A stretch of 12,400 bases of DNA from CAYMWF01 sp964394085 [NCBI: uncultured Gemmatimonadota bacterium]. Lineage in GTDB: Bacteria; GCA-2686955; CAYMWF01. Shown piece by piece: positions 1-7,279 of this stretch (the stretch's first letter is position 1; each line of letters opens with the position of its first letter). A program made the translations under genes and the position numbers. Under the pieces are notes generated by a model. The model worked only from the letters and a program-made list of their open reading frames with translations. It ran no database searches and was not told the origin of the DNA. Where the stretch lies: NCBI GenBank assembly GCA_964394085.1, contig CAYMWF010000125.1, positions 1 through 12,400 on the forward strand, given 5' to 3'.

Positions 1-2093
1 GAGCCCGGTTGAAGGCGGAATTCGTCAGGCTTCTCGGACCTTCGTGGAATCTCGAAAACGATCATCCTGATTCCCCTGCCATCCAGCGACAAGTCATCCA
101 GCCGCAGGAGAATCTCGACTTCACCGTCGAGAACCGGCAGGGGGTCGATTGAACGAAATCTCTCGCAAACCATTTCGGGTTCCCTGATGACCATCTCCAG
201 GGGCACCGATTTCCCGTTAACCGTGACCTGCACTTTTTCCAGCGATTCAGCCCTGGTCAACGGCTCGATTGTAATTATAGAAACATCAACTTCCCCGGCT
301 CCTTCCGGGACGGGTACCTTGAATCTGTATTCACCTTTGTTCAGAATGTTACCACCTGTGCATCCGCCTGAAAAATAAGGAGAAAACCGGGCTAATTCGC
401 TGAAAGGAGAGCAATTGACGGCAAGTTTCCCGCCGTCCCATTCAATCGATTCACGCCGGATGCGGTATTTCCTGACTTCGACTCCCCTGAAATCGTCTTT
501 TCTCTCAAGTATCAGCCTTCGATCAAGATCCATTTCGAGTTCAAGATAAGCGGGCGATGCGAAGGTCTCCTTTCCCAGAATGGACTGTTTGAACTGCAAC
601 TGCCAGGCTCTGGACGAGAACATGCTCCACCGATTACCGGCGAGCGTCCCTCCCAGACCCGGAAGATCCACTACAGCAAGGTATTTTTCGCTCTGCTCAG
701 ACACGGATTCCCTGGATGCAGGTATGGCGGCGTCCGCTTCCCTCATCGTTGAGGGCACCATCCGCCATTGCGTCCTGGGTTTCCTCTCCTGGCGGAAGGA
801 GCCGGGTAAATAATAACTCATGACATCGATCATGAAATGGGGTGTTATCACGAGCGCATCGCCGTCGTCCGTTTCGGAAAGCATGTAATCAAAGCATTTC
901 CTTATCTCTTTTTCGCTGTAATCGCTGTTGATGATTAGAATGGACCAGAGGCTGAGCACCGTGAACGAACCGATAACGATAAAACGAACGGGAGATATTT
1001 TCGAATATGAGCGGAAACTTCCCCGTTCTGAAAGATCATAGATAAACCATAACGACACACCCCACACAAGCGGGAATAAATACAGAAACAGCCTTAAAAT
1101 AAGCAGATAGCCACCCGAGCTCATCAGGATCGGAAGGACTTTCGCCACTTCCACCAGGGGACTGAAAAGAACGAAAAGACTAAATAGCATGGGACCCGCT
1201 TCTTTAGTCTTGATCGCCCGGAAACACCCCGCGAAGAAAAGCGCGGCGAGCAATACTCCGAAAAACCGGGCCTGCATGGGTATGCCGCCCAGGAGTCTGA
1301 ACAGCTCGACCGGCGCGTGAACAATATAAGAAGGAGCGAAATGGGCGGGGCTGTCTATGGGGAAGGAAGTCCGCGTGAATCCCAGGGTTTCCACGAAACG
1401 TCCGTACCATGGCAAGCTCAGGACGAAAAAAGCGACGAGTGCGTTCAGATGCTTCAGGAGAAGCACCTTCCGGTCGAGCCCCTTCCGTTGCAGAATTATA
1501 AAGAACAGTCCCGCCAGCGCCTGGACTGCAACCACCGCCAAAGCGCTGTAATGAACAGCCAGACAGGCGATGTTCAATGGCACAACGAGGGCGAAATACA
1601 CGGTCCGTCCTGTTTTGAGCCCCATGGAAAGAGCCATTAGTGTGAGAATCACCAGCAAGTAGAAAAGAGCATAAGGTGACAGATCGACCGAATAATACGA
1701 ATGAAACGGTGAAACAGCCAGGAGGAGAGTTACAATAAGAGCAATACGCTCTCTGAAAAATCTGCGGATGAAGAGAAATGTAACCGGTATGGAAATAAGC
1801 CCAATGACCAGGGAAGTGAGCCTCATTGCAGACAGGGAACTGCTCAAACGGTTCATCAGGTAAGGTATAATAAGATATCCGGGTGAGTGATTGTATGTCA
1901 CGGAGAGCTGGTTGTCGATAAGATCGCGCAAACCTCTCGCTTCAATTGAGGGCAGCCAATACGATATTTCGTTGATGCTCAACGCTTTATCATGAAGCGT
2001 CCACAGGCGCACCGCAAGGCCTGCTCCCATGGCCAGAAACAGCAGACCGTACGGAGCGGATTTTCGCGCGGTCGATCGAAAGATACTGCTCAT
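1..2093 (-). CDS. PMT/ArnT-like (GT39-type) membrane glycosyltransferase, 3' end outside window
   Basis: Reading the minus strand from the ATG at 2093 gives 697 codons without a stop to the window edge, so the gene is real but C-terminally incomplete here. The first ~390 residues are mostly hydrophobic and polytopic (for example residues 12-33, 90-110, 116-130, 140-158 and 165-200). The order of motifs matches the PMT_2 superfamily: an acidic first-loop motif after TM1 (INEISYW, residues 40-46), then NHSPGY (68-73), then SPFHSYYSVD..PYAL (128-143), the usual place of SPFhiyySqe.R.YAL. Such proteins move a sugar from a polyprenyl-phosphate donor to a lipid or protein outside the membrane. The later part (from about residue 400) is soluble-looking and beta-rich, with charged stretches. 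The family's first-loop DE is NE here (Asn41). An in-frame stop lies just upstream (2112-2114) and no good ribosome-binding site is visible. Family call is fairly sure; acceptor is unknown. Confidence 0.85.
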   Translation of the reverse strand, partial: MSSIFRSTARKSAPYGLLFLAMGAGLAVRLWTLHDKALSINEISYWLPSIEARGLRDLIDNQLSVTYNHSPGYLIIPYLMNRLSSSLSAMRLTSLVIGLISIPVTFLFIRRFFRERIALIVTLLLAVSPFHSYYSVDLSPYALFYLLVILTLMALSMGLKTGRTVYFALVVPLNIACLAVHYSALAVVAVQALAGLFFIILQRKGLDRKVLLLKHLNALVAFFVLSLPWYGRFVETLGFTRTSFPIDSPAHFAPSYIVHAPVELFRLLGGIPMQARFFGVLLAALFFAGCFRAIKTKEAGPMLFSLFVLFSPLVEVAKVLPILMSSGGYLLILRLFLYLFPLVWGVSLWFIYDLSERGSFRSYSKISPVRFIVIGSFTVLSLWSILIINSDYSEKEIRKCFDYMLSETDDGDALVITPHFMIDVMSYYLPGSFRQERKPRTQWRMVPSTMREADAAIPASRESVSEQSEKYLAVVDLPGLGGTLAGNRWSMFSSRAWQLQFKQSILGKETFASPAYLELEMDLDRRLILERKDDFRGVEVRKYRIRRESIEWDGGKLAVNCSPFSELARFSPYFSGGCTGGNILNKGEYRFKVPVPEGAGEVDVSIITIEPLTRAESLEKVQVTVNGKSVPLEMVIREPEMVCERFRSIDPLPVLDGEVEILLRLDDLSLDGRGIRMIVFEIPRRSEKPDEFRLQPG

Positions 2094-2497
2094 CCGTGCA
2101 CTACATGATGTTTACCGGCAATACACCTGTTCAGCCGATAGATAGGGCGAGGTTCCCTGGGCGGACAAAACCTTATCGGATAATCTTTAGCATTCGGTCA
2201 GCCATTTTTCAAGAACATCGGTCGAGACTTTTTTCTTGAAATCCTCCGGAATATGCATCTAGTGTCTCGTCAAGCGTCGGTTGACACATCTTGCTCGTAA
2301 GGGTCGCTCGTATTTATATTTCGGCTTCGTTTACACAGCACACCGCTCGTCGTCAGTGATGCCTTGCGAAACAACAGAAACTACCGTTCTCCTGCGCTTT
2401 CCGTCATTTTACCCGGCACAGGCATTTTCCAGGCAATTCAGCCCGGCAGTGAAGATAAAGTGATTGGCCGGCAGAGTTCGGGGGCCCGCAGGGAACC
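2094..2497. other. Intergenic spacer between divergent membrane-protein genes
   Basis: This 404-base gap separates the divergent starts at 2093 (minus) and 2498 (plus), so it should hold promoters for both, but I found no convincing -35/-10 pair. A perfect TTGACA sits at 2281-2286, yet the nearest AT-rich -10-like sequence (2311-2320) is too far away. A small imperfect palindrome around 2269-2286 (GTCAA, 7-base loop, TTGAC) overlaps that TTGACA. A 23-codon minus-strand reading frame with coding-like composition lies at 2187-2258. A 60-codon plus-strand frame at 2281-2463 begins with TTG, lacks a ribosome-binding site and does not look like a protein. Confidence 0.6.
2187..2258 (-). pseudogene. 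Possible 23-residue gene remnant or upstream small ORF
   Basis: The minus strand from the ATG at 2258 to the TAA at 2187 encodes 23 residues that read like part of an ordinary soluble protein: MHIPEDFKKK followed by VSTDVLEKWLTEC. It is charged and amphipathic, unlike the shadow frames around it. An in-frame TAG lies immediately before the ATG and I see no Shine-Dalgarno sequence. It is therefore more likely the decayed 3' end of a lost gene than an expressed peptide. It ends 93 bases before the start of the membrane glycosyltransferase on the same strand, so an upstream-ORF role cannot be excluded. I do not recognise the family. Confidence 0.25.
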
Positions 2498-4276
2498 ATG
2501 AGCCTAGAATCCAACGACTCTGAAAACATTAACGAACCCGGCAGGGATACGGTTTCTTTCCGGGTCCGTGCAGCGGCGTTTCTTTTCTTTCTCCTCCTAT
2601 CCTGCGTACTTACCTATCCTGTAGTTCTCAGCCCGGGCGATTACACTTTCGGACTGAAAGATCACATCGCGCCCATGCAGGAATATTTCCTTCAGGCCAA
2701 CATGATCAGGGCCTGGTGCGCTGGCGACCCCATTCACTACTACCGCACCGATTTTCTTAATCATCCGTATGGGCAGGATATCGGCGACTGCGTGGGAATC
2801 AGTCTGAATCTTTTCTTTTACATTCCTCTCGCTTTCATCGACAACGTCTTTGCCCGGACCAACCTTCTCATCATCCTTATCCTCACGCTGAACGGATTTT
2901 TCATGTTCCGCCTGCTTCTAAAACAGGGGCGCCCGGCGTGGACTGCGGTTGCCGGAGGATTCTTCTTCGTATTCAGCCCTTACCTGTTTCTCAAACTGAA
3001 CCAGGGATTTATCCAGAAGATTATTCTCTTCTGGATTCCACTGTTCTGGGGGGCCTTGTCGGACCTGGAAAAAAAGGGACGAATCAGGGATGGTTTGAAA
3101 TCGGGCCTGATGCTGTCGTGTATGCTGTACTCGTATGCGCCATATGCATATTTTCTGGCTGTGATCGCCGGTCTCCGGATACCTCTGCATGCCCCGAGGA
3201 AAGATAGTCTGGTCAAGACGATGACTGCTTTGGCCGCGGCAATTCTTTTACCGGTTCTCGCGGCAATCCTGCTCCAGACGGTAGTACGGGAACCGTTTCT
3301 TTCAACAGGTGCGGGGAAGCATTCTCTCGATTTCGGTTTTTTGGTCGGAGTCCTCGACATTTCGCGGCCATTCCGCTTCTGGCCTTACAGTCATTTCACA
3401 ATGCTCGACATACCTCTCCCGCTCGGCATCACCGTTCTTCTTCCGGTGCTGTCTTTCGCAGGTTTTTTCCTCGACAGGCGCGGAAGGAGCACGGTTTTCG
3501 AGGCCTGCGCCGCCCTGTTCTTTCTTCTTATGGCGATGGGGGATAATCTTGCTTTCGGCGACCAGGTAGTGCGCATTTTCGGTTTGGCGGTTCCCCTGCC
3601 GTACCGGTTCTTCACCTGGCTGCCATTCGGAGACAGACTGGGGTTCCCGATACGCGCCCTTCCGGTGGCCGGCTTTTTCATGACGATCTTGTCTGTAAAG
3701 GGAATATCGGCCCTTAGCGAACGGATAGGCGCGAAGGAGCGCTGGATGGCGGTTGCGGCCTGCATCCTCCTTACAGCGGACAACATGCTGCTGCTTCCCG
3801 AGCTTTTTCCCATGCAGGTTCACAAGGCGAATGCCCCCGAATTTTTTCTGAACCTGAGAAACGAGGAGGAAGCCGCCTTCCTCAACCTGCCTCCAAGCAG
3901 CTTTCCAAGGGACAACAGGTACGCTCATTACGTGTACTACGCTGCTGTTTCAGGCTGGAAAATAGTGAACCCGTACAGATACAGAACAAGAAAAATCGAG
4001 AAATCCATGGTTTATGATTTTCCAGGGTCCCGCGCTCCAGCGGCGGTCAAGGCAGCATACCTGGATGACCTGTCAGCGGCGGATGTGCGCTACATAGTGA
4101 TTCACACAGGGTTGGCGGAAGATCCCGTCAAATCGGTCTACGCCACCGGCTGGCTTGCCGATTTTCTGGGAGAACCTACCACACATGAAGGCGGGGATTT
4201 TATCGTTTATGATCTTTCGAACCTGGCGGCAGAAAAACTTCCGACCTCGGGTGTTTTATTGAAATCAAGGGGGTAA
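2498..4276 (+). CDS. Polytopic membrane protein, probable GT-C-type glycosyltransferase
   Basis: A 592-residue integral membrane protein. Residues 1-24 are cytosolic and polar. About ten to eleven hydrophobic segments follow, roughly at 25-46, 101-118, 121-141, 148-166, 173-187, 203-226, 240-262, 305-325, 334-349, 386-402 and 416-436, then a soluble C-terminal region from about 440. The first outside loop is long (47-100), rich in acidic and aromatic residues (GDYTFGLKDH, then FLNHPYGQDIG), the layout of GT-C glycosyltransferases, which bind a lipid-phosphate donor through acidic loop residues. I recognise the general fold type but no named family, so donor and acceptor are unknown. The start is the ATG at 2498 preceded by a short AGGGA. 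The gene converges with the radical-SAM gene on the other strand, with 11 bases between stops and no terminator hairpin. Proximity to the DPM1-like gene and to the PMT-like gene supports a role in envelope glycosylation (inference). Alternative: a polysaccharide-assembly membrane protein without transferase activity. Confidence 0.8.
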   Translation: MSLESNDSENINEPGRDTVSFRVRAAAFLFFLLLSCVLTYPVVLSPGDYTFGLKDHIAPMQEYFLQANMIRAWCAGDPIHYYRTDFLNHPYGQDIGDCVGISLNLFFYIPLAFIDNVFARTNLLIILILTLNGFFMFRLLLKQGRPAWTAVAGGFFFVFSPYLFLKLNQGFIQKIILFWIPLFWGALSDLEKKGRIRDGLKSGLMLSCMLYSYAPYAYFLAVIAGLRIPLHAPRKDSLVKTMTALAAAILLPVLAAILLQTVVREPFLSTGAGKHSLDFGFLVGVLDISRPFRFWPYSHFTMLDIPLPLGITVLLPVLSFAGFFLDRRGRSTVFEACAALFFLLMAMGDNLAFGDQVVRIFGLAVPLPYRFFTWLPFGDRLGFPIRALPVAGFFMTILSVKGISALSERIGAKERWMAVAACILLTADNMLLLPELFPMQVHKANAPEFFLNLRNEEEAAFLNLPPSSFPRDNRYAHYVYYAAVSGWKIVNPYRYRTRKIEKSMVYDFPGSRAPAAVKAAYLDDLSAADVRYIVIHTGLAEDPVKSVYATGWLADFLGEPTTHEGGDFIVYDLSNLAAEKLPTSGVLLKSRG

Positions 4277-4287
4277 AAAAGGGTTGA

Positions 4288-5370
4288 TCATATGCCCTGC
4301 GCGCCGGGTAACGCCCAGCGCTTTAACGCGTTGCCGAAAATGAAGCCCGTATTTACTGTAAATACGTTCGCAACCGAGAGGGGATTGAACCGGAACAGGA
4401 ACCTGTTCTCCACATGGCCGTTGCAGAAGCATGGTGCGGTGCAGACCGGGCGCTTGAATGTTTTCACGGTTTCTTCGATATTGCTTTGATTCACTTCGAC
4501 ACCAGAGCCGCTTACTGCCCACGGGTAGCAGGGATGCAGATTTCCATCGGGTGATAAAGCGAAGAAAAAATGCCCGGCCGGACAGGTTGATGTATCGTAG
4601 ACCGGGTAATGATTCCTGATGAAACGAAGATACGGGAAACTCGATGCGACCAGACTCGGGTGACGTAATTTCAACTGTATCAGGCGTTTTGCCAAGGCGC
4701 GCAACCGGTCGGAATCAGGCGCCATCGGATCGTCTTTAGCCGGCGGGCGCCCGTTCAGGAAGTACGGCTGCCACACTGTGGCGACCTTTTTTTTCGAAGC
4801 GAATTCGATGAGCCGATCCGCTTCCTCCAGGTTCTCTGAATTCAGAGTGCACGAAAGCAGCACCTTCACGCCTGTTTCCTGCAGCAGGTCCACAGCCCGC
4901 GTCACCGCTTCGAAGCTTCCTTCGCCCCTCAGGCGATCGTTCAAATCCCGTCCGCCGTCGATGCTCACACTCGCATAATCAAGACCGTGAAGCAGTTCTA
5001 TCTTCTCTTCCACCAGCACCCCGTTGGTGGATAACACCGTAGTGATACCCGATCGACGGCAGTAATCGATCATGACACCGATATCCGTGTGGAGGAGCGG
5101 CTCCCCGCCGGTAAATCCGATGCGAACCAGGCCCAGTGCGCGGAATTTTTCGAGAAGGGGACGCAACTCTACGAACGAGAGTTCCTTCCCGGGATTGGGA
5201 AGGCGACAATAGGCACAGTTGCTCGTACACCGGAAAGTCACAGCATATGATAGAAAAAACGGGGCGTTGGCGCCTGAGATTTTCCCGCGCAGAATGCGTA
5301 TCCCGGCGGCTACCGTAGCCCGCAGGGCTCCGTTGCGACTCCGGCCGGCACCATTTTTCAGATCATCCAA
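4288..5370 (-). CDS. Radical SAM protein with C-terminal Cys-rich (SPASM-like) region
   Basis: A 360-residue radical-SAM enzyme. The CxxxCxxC cluster motif for the SAM-binding [4Fe-4S] centre is at Cys48, Cys52 and Cys55 (RCTSNCAYC), and the GGEP motif contacting SAM is at residues 88-91. The core runs to about residue 240. The C-terminal part has further cysteines (STCPAG, HPCYPW, and CTAPCFCNGH near the end) in the manner of SPASM/Twitch extensions that hold an auxiliary Fe-S cluster. Substrate is not predictable. The start is a TTG at 5370, seven bases after GAGG; no ATG occurs before the core domain. It overlaps the end of the upstream DPM1-like gene by eight bases, so the two are co-transcribed and probably translationally coupled. 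That places this enzyme in the same pathway as polyprenyl-phosphate-sugar formation (inference). Family confidence is high, function low. Confidence 0.9.
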   Translation of the reverse strand: MDDLKNGAGRSRNGALRATVAAGIRILRGKISGANAPFFLSYAVTFRCTSNCAYCRLPNPGKELSFVELRPLLEKFRALGLVRIGFTGGEPLLHTDIGVMIDYCRRSGITTVLSTNGVLVEEKIELLHGLDYASVSIDGGRDLNDRLRGEGSFEAVTRAVDLLQETGVKVLLSCTLNSENLEEADRLIEFASKKKVATVWQPYFLNGRPPAKDDPMAPDSDRLRALAKRLIQLKLRHPSLVASSFPYLRFIRNHYPVYDTSTCPAGHFFFALSPDGNLHPCYPWAVSGSGVEVNQSNIEETVKTFKRPVCTAPCFCNGHVENRFLFRFNPLSVANVFTVNTGFIFGNALKRWALPGAQGI

Positions 5371-6076
5371 GTTTCAACCTCAGGCTCGCGATAGTGGATA
5401 AATACTTCCGGCCGCGTGAAACCAGTTCGAAGAACGACTCTCCGGTCTTGGTCTCTCCTTTCTGCCGTGATACATTGAAGTAGGGAATTTCGGCCACCTT
5501 GAAACCACCTTTGGATGCCCGGTAGACGAAATCGATAAAATACTCGCCATAATCGCCATTCAAACGGAACTTTTGCAGCACTTCTCTCCTCACGGCAATG
5601 AAACCGCTCGTGTAATCCCTGGCCGAGCCGCCAAGCACGAGGGATGCGATCCTGTTAATAACCAGGCTGGTGAACCTTCTGGATCTTTCACCTCGGAGAT
5701 CACCGCCCCCCTCGATGTATCGCGAAGCCACCACCAAGTCGAAACCTTCGTCGAGTTTACGGAGCATAACCGGAATGATTTCGGGGGGATGTGAAAAATC
5801 AGCATCCATCCAGACAACTACATCACCGCGAGCTGCATCTATCCCCTTTTGGATGGAAAAGGTAAGGCACCTGTTCCCTATAGTCCGTATCAGCTTAATC
5901 CTGTCGTCTGCCAGCGACAATTCCTTCACGACCTTCCAGGTTCCGTCAGGTGAGTCGTCATCCGCTACGATTACTTCGAAAAGATCGGGAACATGCAAGA
6001 AAACCGATTCGATGAGATCTGAAATGACATCGACCTCATTCAGCGTGGGAAGAACTACGGAAACGAATCTGTACAT
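5363..6076 (-). CDS. Polyprenyl-phosphate sugar synthase (DPM1-like GT2 glycosyltransferase)
   Basis: A 237-residue GT-A glycosyltransferase of family 2, closest in pattern to dolichol/polyprenyl-phosphate mannose synthases, which transfer a sugar from a nucleotide sugar to a polyprenyl phosphate at the inner face of the membrane. Visible motifs, in order: VVLPTLNE (7-14), the ADDDSPDGTW nucleotide-binding region (38-47), the MDADFSHPPE metal-binding DxD (90-99), ASRYIEGGG (117-125), DYTSGF (154-159), and a basic SRQKGETKTG loop (203-212). No transmembrane segments or GtrA domain follow, so it is the soluble short form. The usual GLGxA-type stretch after the first Arg is replaced by NRCLTFSI (68-75). 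I place the start at the ATG at 6076 with GGAAG upstream; an open frame continues to 6442, but that extension is antisense to the divergent radical-SAM gene and lacks family similarity. It heads a two-gene unit with the radical-SAM gene. Confidence 0.9.
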   Translation of the reverse strand: MYRFVSVVLPTLNEVDVISDLIESVFLHVPDLFEVIVADDDSPDGTWKVVKELSLADDRIKLIRTIGNRCLTFSIQKGIDAARGDVVVWMDADFSHPPEIIPVMLRKLDEGFDLVVASRYIEGGGDLRGERSRRFTSLVINRIASLVLGGSARDYTSGFIAVRREVLQKFRLNGDYGEYFIDFVYRASKGGFKVAEIPYFNVSRQKGETKTGESFFELVSRGRKYLSTIASLRLKLG

Positions 6077-6133
6077 TTTGTTGACTTCCAGACTCGATCG
6101 GTGCCAGGATCGAAGGGTCATTTCATAACGACG

Positions 6134-7279
6134 ATGAGCGCCTGGAACCGAAGGATGCGACAGCGCATGCGCAACATCAAACCGATCATAAACAGGTACC
6201 GCAGACTCTTCAACATCTTTCAGGCGTTCGGTGAAAGGCCGCCGTTTCCACTGCTTATTCTGGTTCACATCACCTTCGAATGCAACTGCGGATGCGACAT
6301 CTGTTATCAACGGGGGAAAAGGGAGTTTCAGCGGAACGCTGCGCCGATGGAACCGTCCCTTTTCAGGAAGCTGCTTCTTCAGGCAGATGACTTCATCCGA
6401 AAACCTCTCGTGCATCTTTACGGAGGCGAACCTCTTCTGCACCGGCGGTTTCCTGAATTCGTCGCTCTACTGGACGAACACGGCTTCAAGGCGACCATAA
6501 ACACCAACGGTGAATTACTGGCGGAAAGGGCTGCCGATCTCGCCCGCGGACCGGTAAAGATGGTGAATGTCTCCCTCGATGCGCCCGGCGACCGCCACGA
6601 TGTTATGCGACACCGTCCGGGCCTCTTCGCCGCTGCGGTGGAAGGAATGAAGCTTCTCAGGTCGATGGACGAACGGATCAAAATCAATGTAAACTACGTG
6701 GTGAGTGATAAAAACGCAGGTTCTATAAGCAGCGACGCCGTGGAATTGGAAAGGCTTCTCCATGGTGCAGGTGTGGATTATTTCAGCATAGAGCAGATGG
6801 CATTCACCGCCGATTCAATGGCAAGGGCCGGTCGGATAGACGCAGGTGCGCTCATCGATGAAATGGCTATCCTGGAGAAAATGAAATTCGCTTTCCCGGT
6901 AACATCCACACCGGTGGTTCGACAACACGACCTGGGAAAATATTACGGTTCAATGGAACCATTCGATGGGCTCAACTGCAACGTGCCCTGGATAGGCCTG
7001 AACGTGATGCCGGGCGGTACAGCGACACCGGGTGGAGGAATGTTCGAATGCACTAAGCCTTGCGGAAACATCAACAGCGACACCCTGAGAACTATCTGGA
7101 ACGGGGAGGAGATGCGGAGGTTTCGCCGGCGTACACGGCAGGCCATGCCGAGGGACTGTTTCCGCTGCTGCCACACCCAGCACTACAGCAGGATGTTCAG
7201 ATGCCGGCCTGCGTCTTTTGATGCACTTCCCGGCGGAACAGACCGTTCAGGAGTGAGAGAATACCCTTCCAAAAGGTGA
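6134..7279 (+). CDS. Radical SAM protein with SPASM-like C-terminus
   Basis: About 381 residues from the ATG at 6134. The Fe-S/SAM motif is Cys50, Cys54 and Cys57 within FECNCGCDICYQRG, followed by LYGGEPLLH and INTNGE, typical of the radical-SAM barrel. The C-terminal region has Cys282, Cys306, Cys310 and a CFRCCH group (Cys342, 345, 346), resembling a SPASM auxiliary-cluster domain as in peptide- or sugar-modifying enzymes. A Gly-rich stretch (MPGGTATPGGGMFEC) between the first two auxiliary cysteines is where SPASM proteins usually have the CxxG region. No strong ribosome-binding site marks the start: a GTG at 6101 and ATGs at 6155 and 6167 are in frame, the last with AAGGA 11 bases upstream. 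It is divergent from the DPM1-like gene with only ~57 bases between starts, and its 3' end overlaps the B12 radical-SAM gene by 83 bases on the opposite strand. Substrate unknown. Confidence 0.88.
   Translation: MSAWNRRMRQRMRNIKPIINRYRRLFNIFQAFGERPPFPLLILVHITFECNCGCDICYQRGKREFQRNAAPMEPSLFRKLLLQADDFIRKPLVHLYGGEPLLHRRFPEFVALLDEHGFKATINTNGELLAERAADLARGPVKMVNVSLDAPGDRHDVMRHRPGLFAAAVEGMKLLRSMDERIKINVNYVVSDKNAGSISSDAVELERLLHGAGVDYFSIEQMAFTADSMARAGRIDAGALIDEMAILEKMKFAFPVTSTPVVRQHDLGKYYGSMEPFDGLNCNVPWIGLNVMPGGTATPGGGMFECTKPCGNINSDTLRTIWNGEEMRRFRRRTRQAMPRDCFRCCHTQHYSRMFRCRPASFDALPGGTDRSGVREYPSKR

Noticed and set aside
1317-1640. 107-codon plus-strand frame and several neighbours in 187-1640
   Set aside because: All are antisense or out-of-frame to the uninterrupted minus-strand membrane glycosyltransferase frame running from 2093 to the window edge.
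2281-2320. TTGACA with an AT-rich -10-like sequence, as a promoter for the gene at 2498
   Set aside because: The distance between the boxes is about 24 bases, and no acceptable hexamer lies 16-18 bases downstream of TTGACA.
3302-3928. 208-codon minus-strand frame
   Set aside because: Lies wholly within the 592-residue membrane-protein gene and has a random, Arg/Glu/Gln-rich composition without motifs.
6077-6442. N-terminal extension of 122 codons on the DPM1-like frame
   Set aside because: The family begins at MYRFVSVVLPTLNE; the extension is antisense to the divergent radical-SAM gene and has no similarity to the family.
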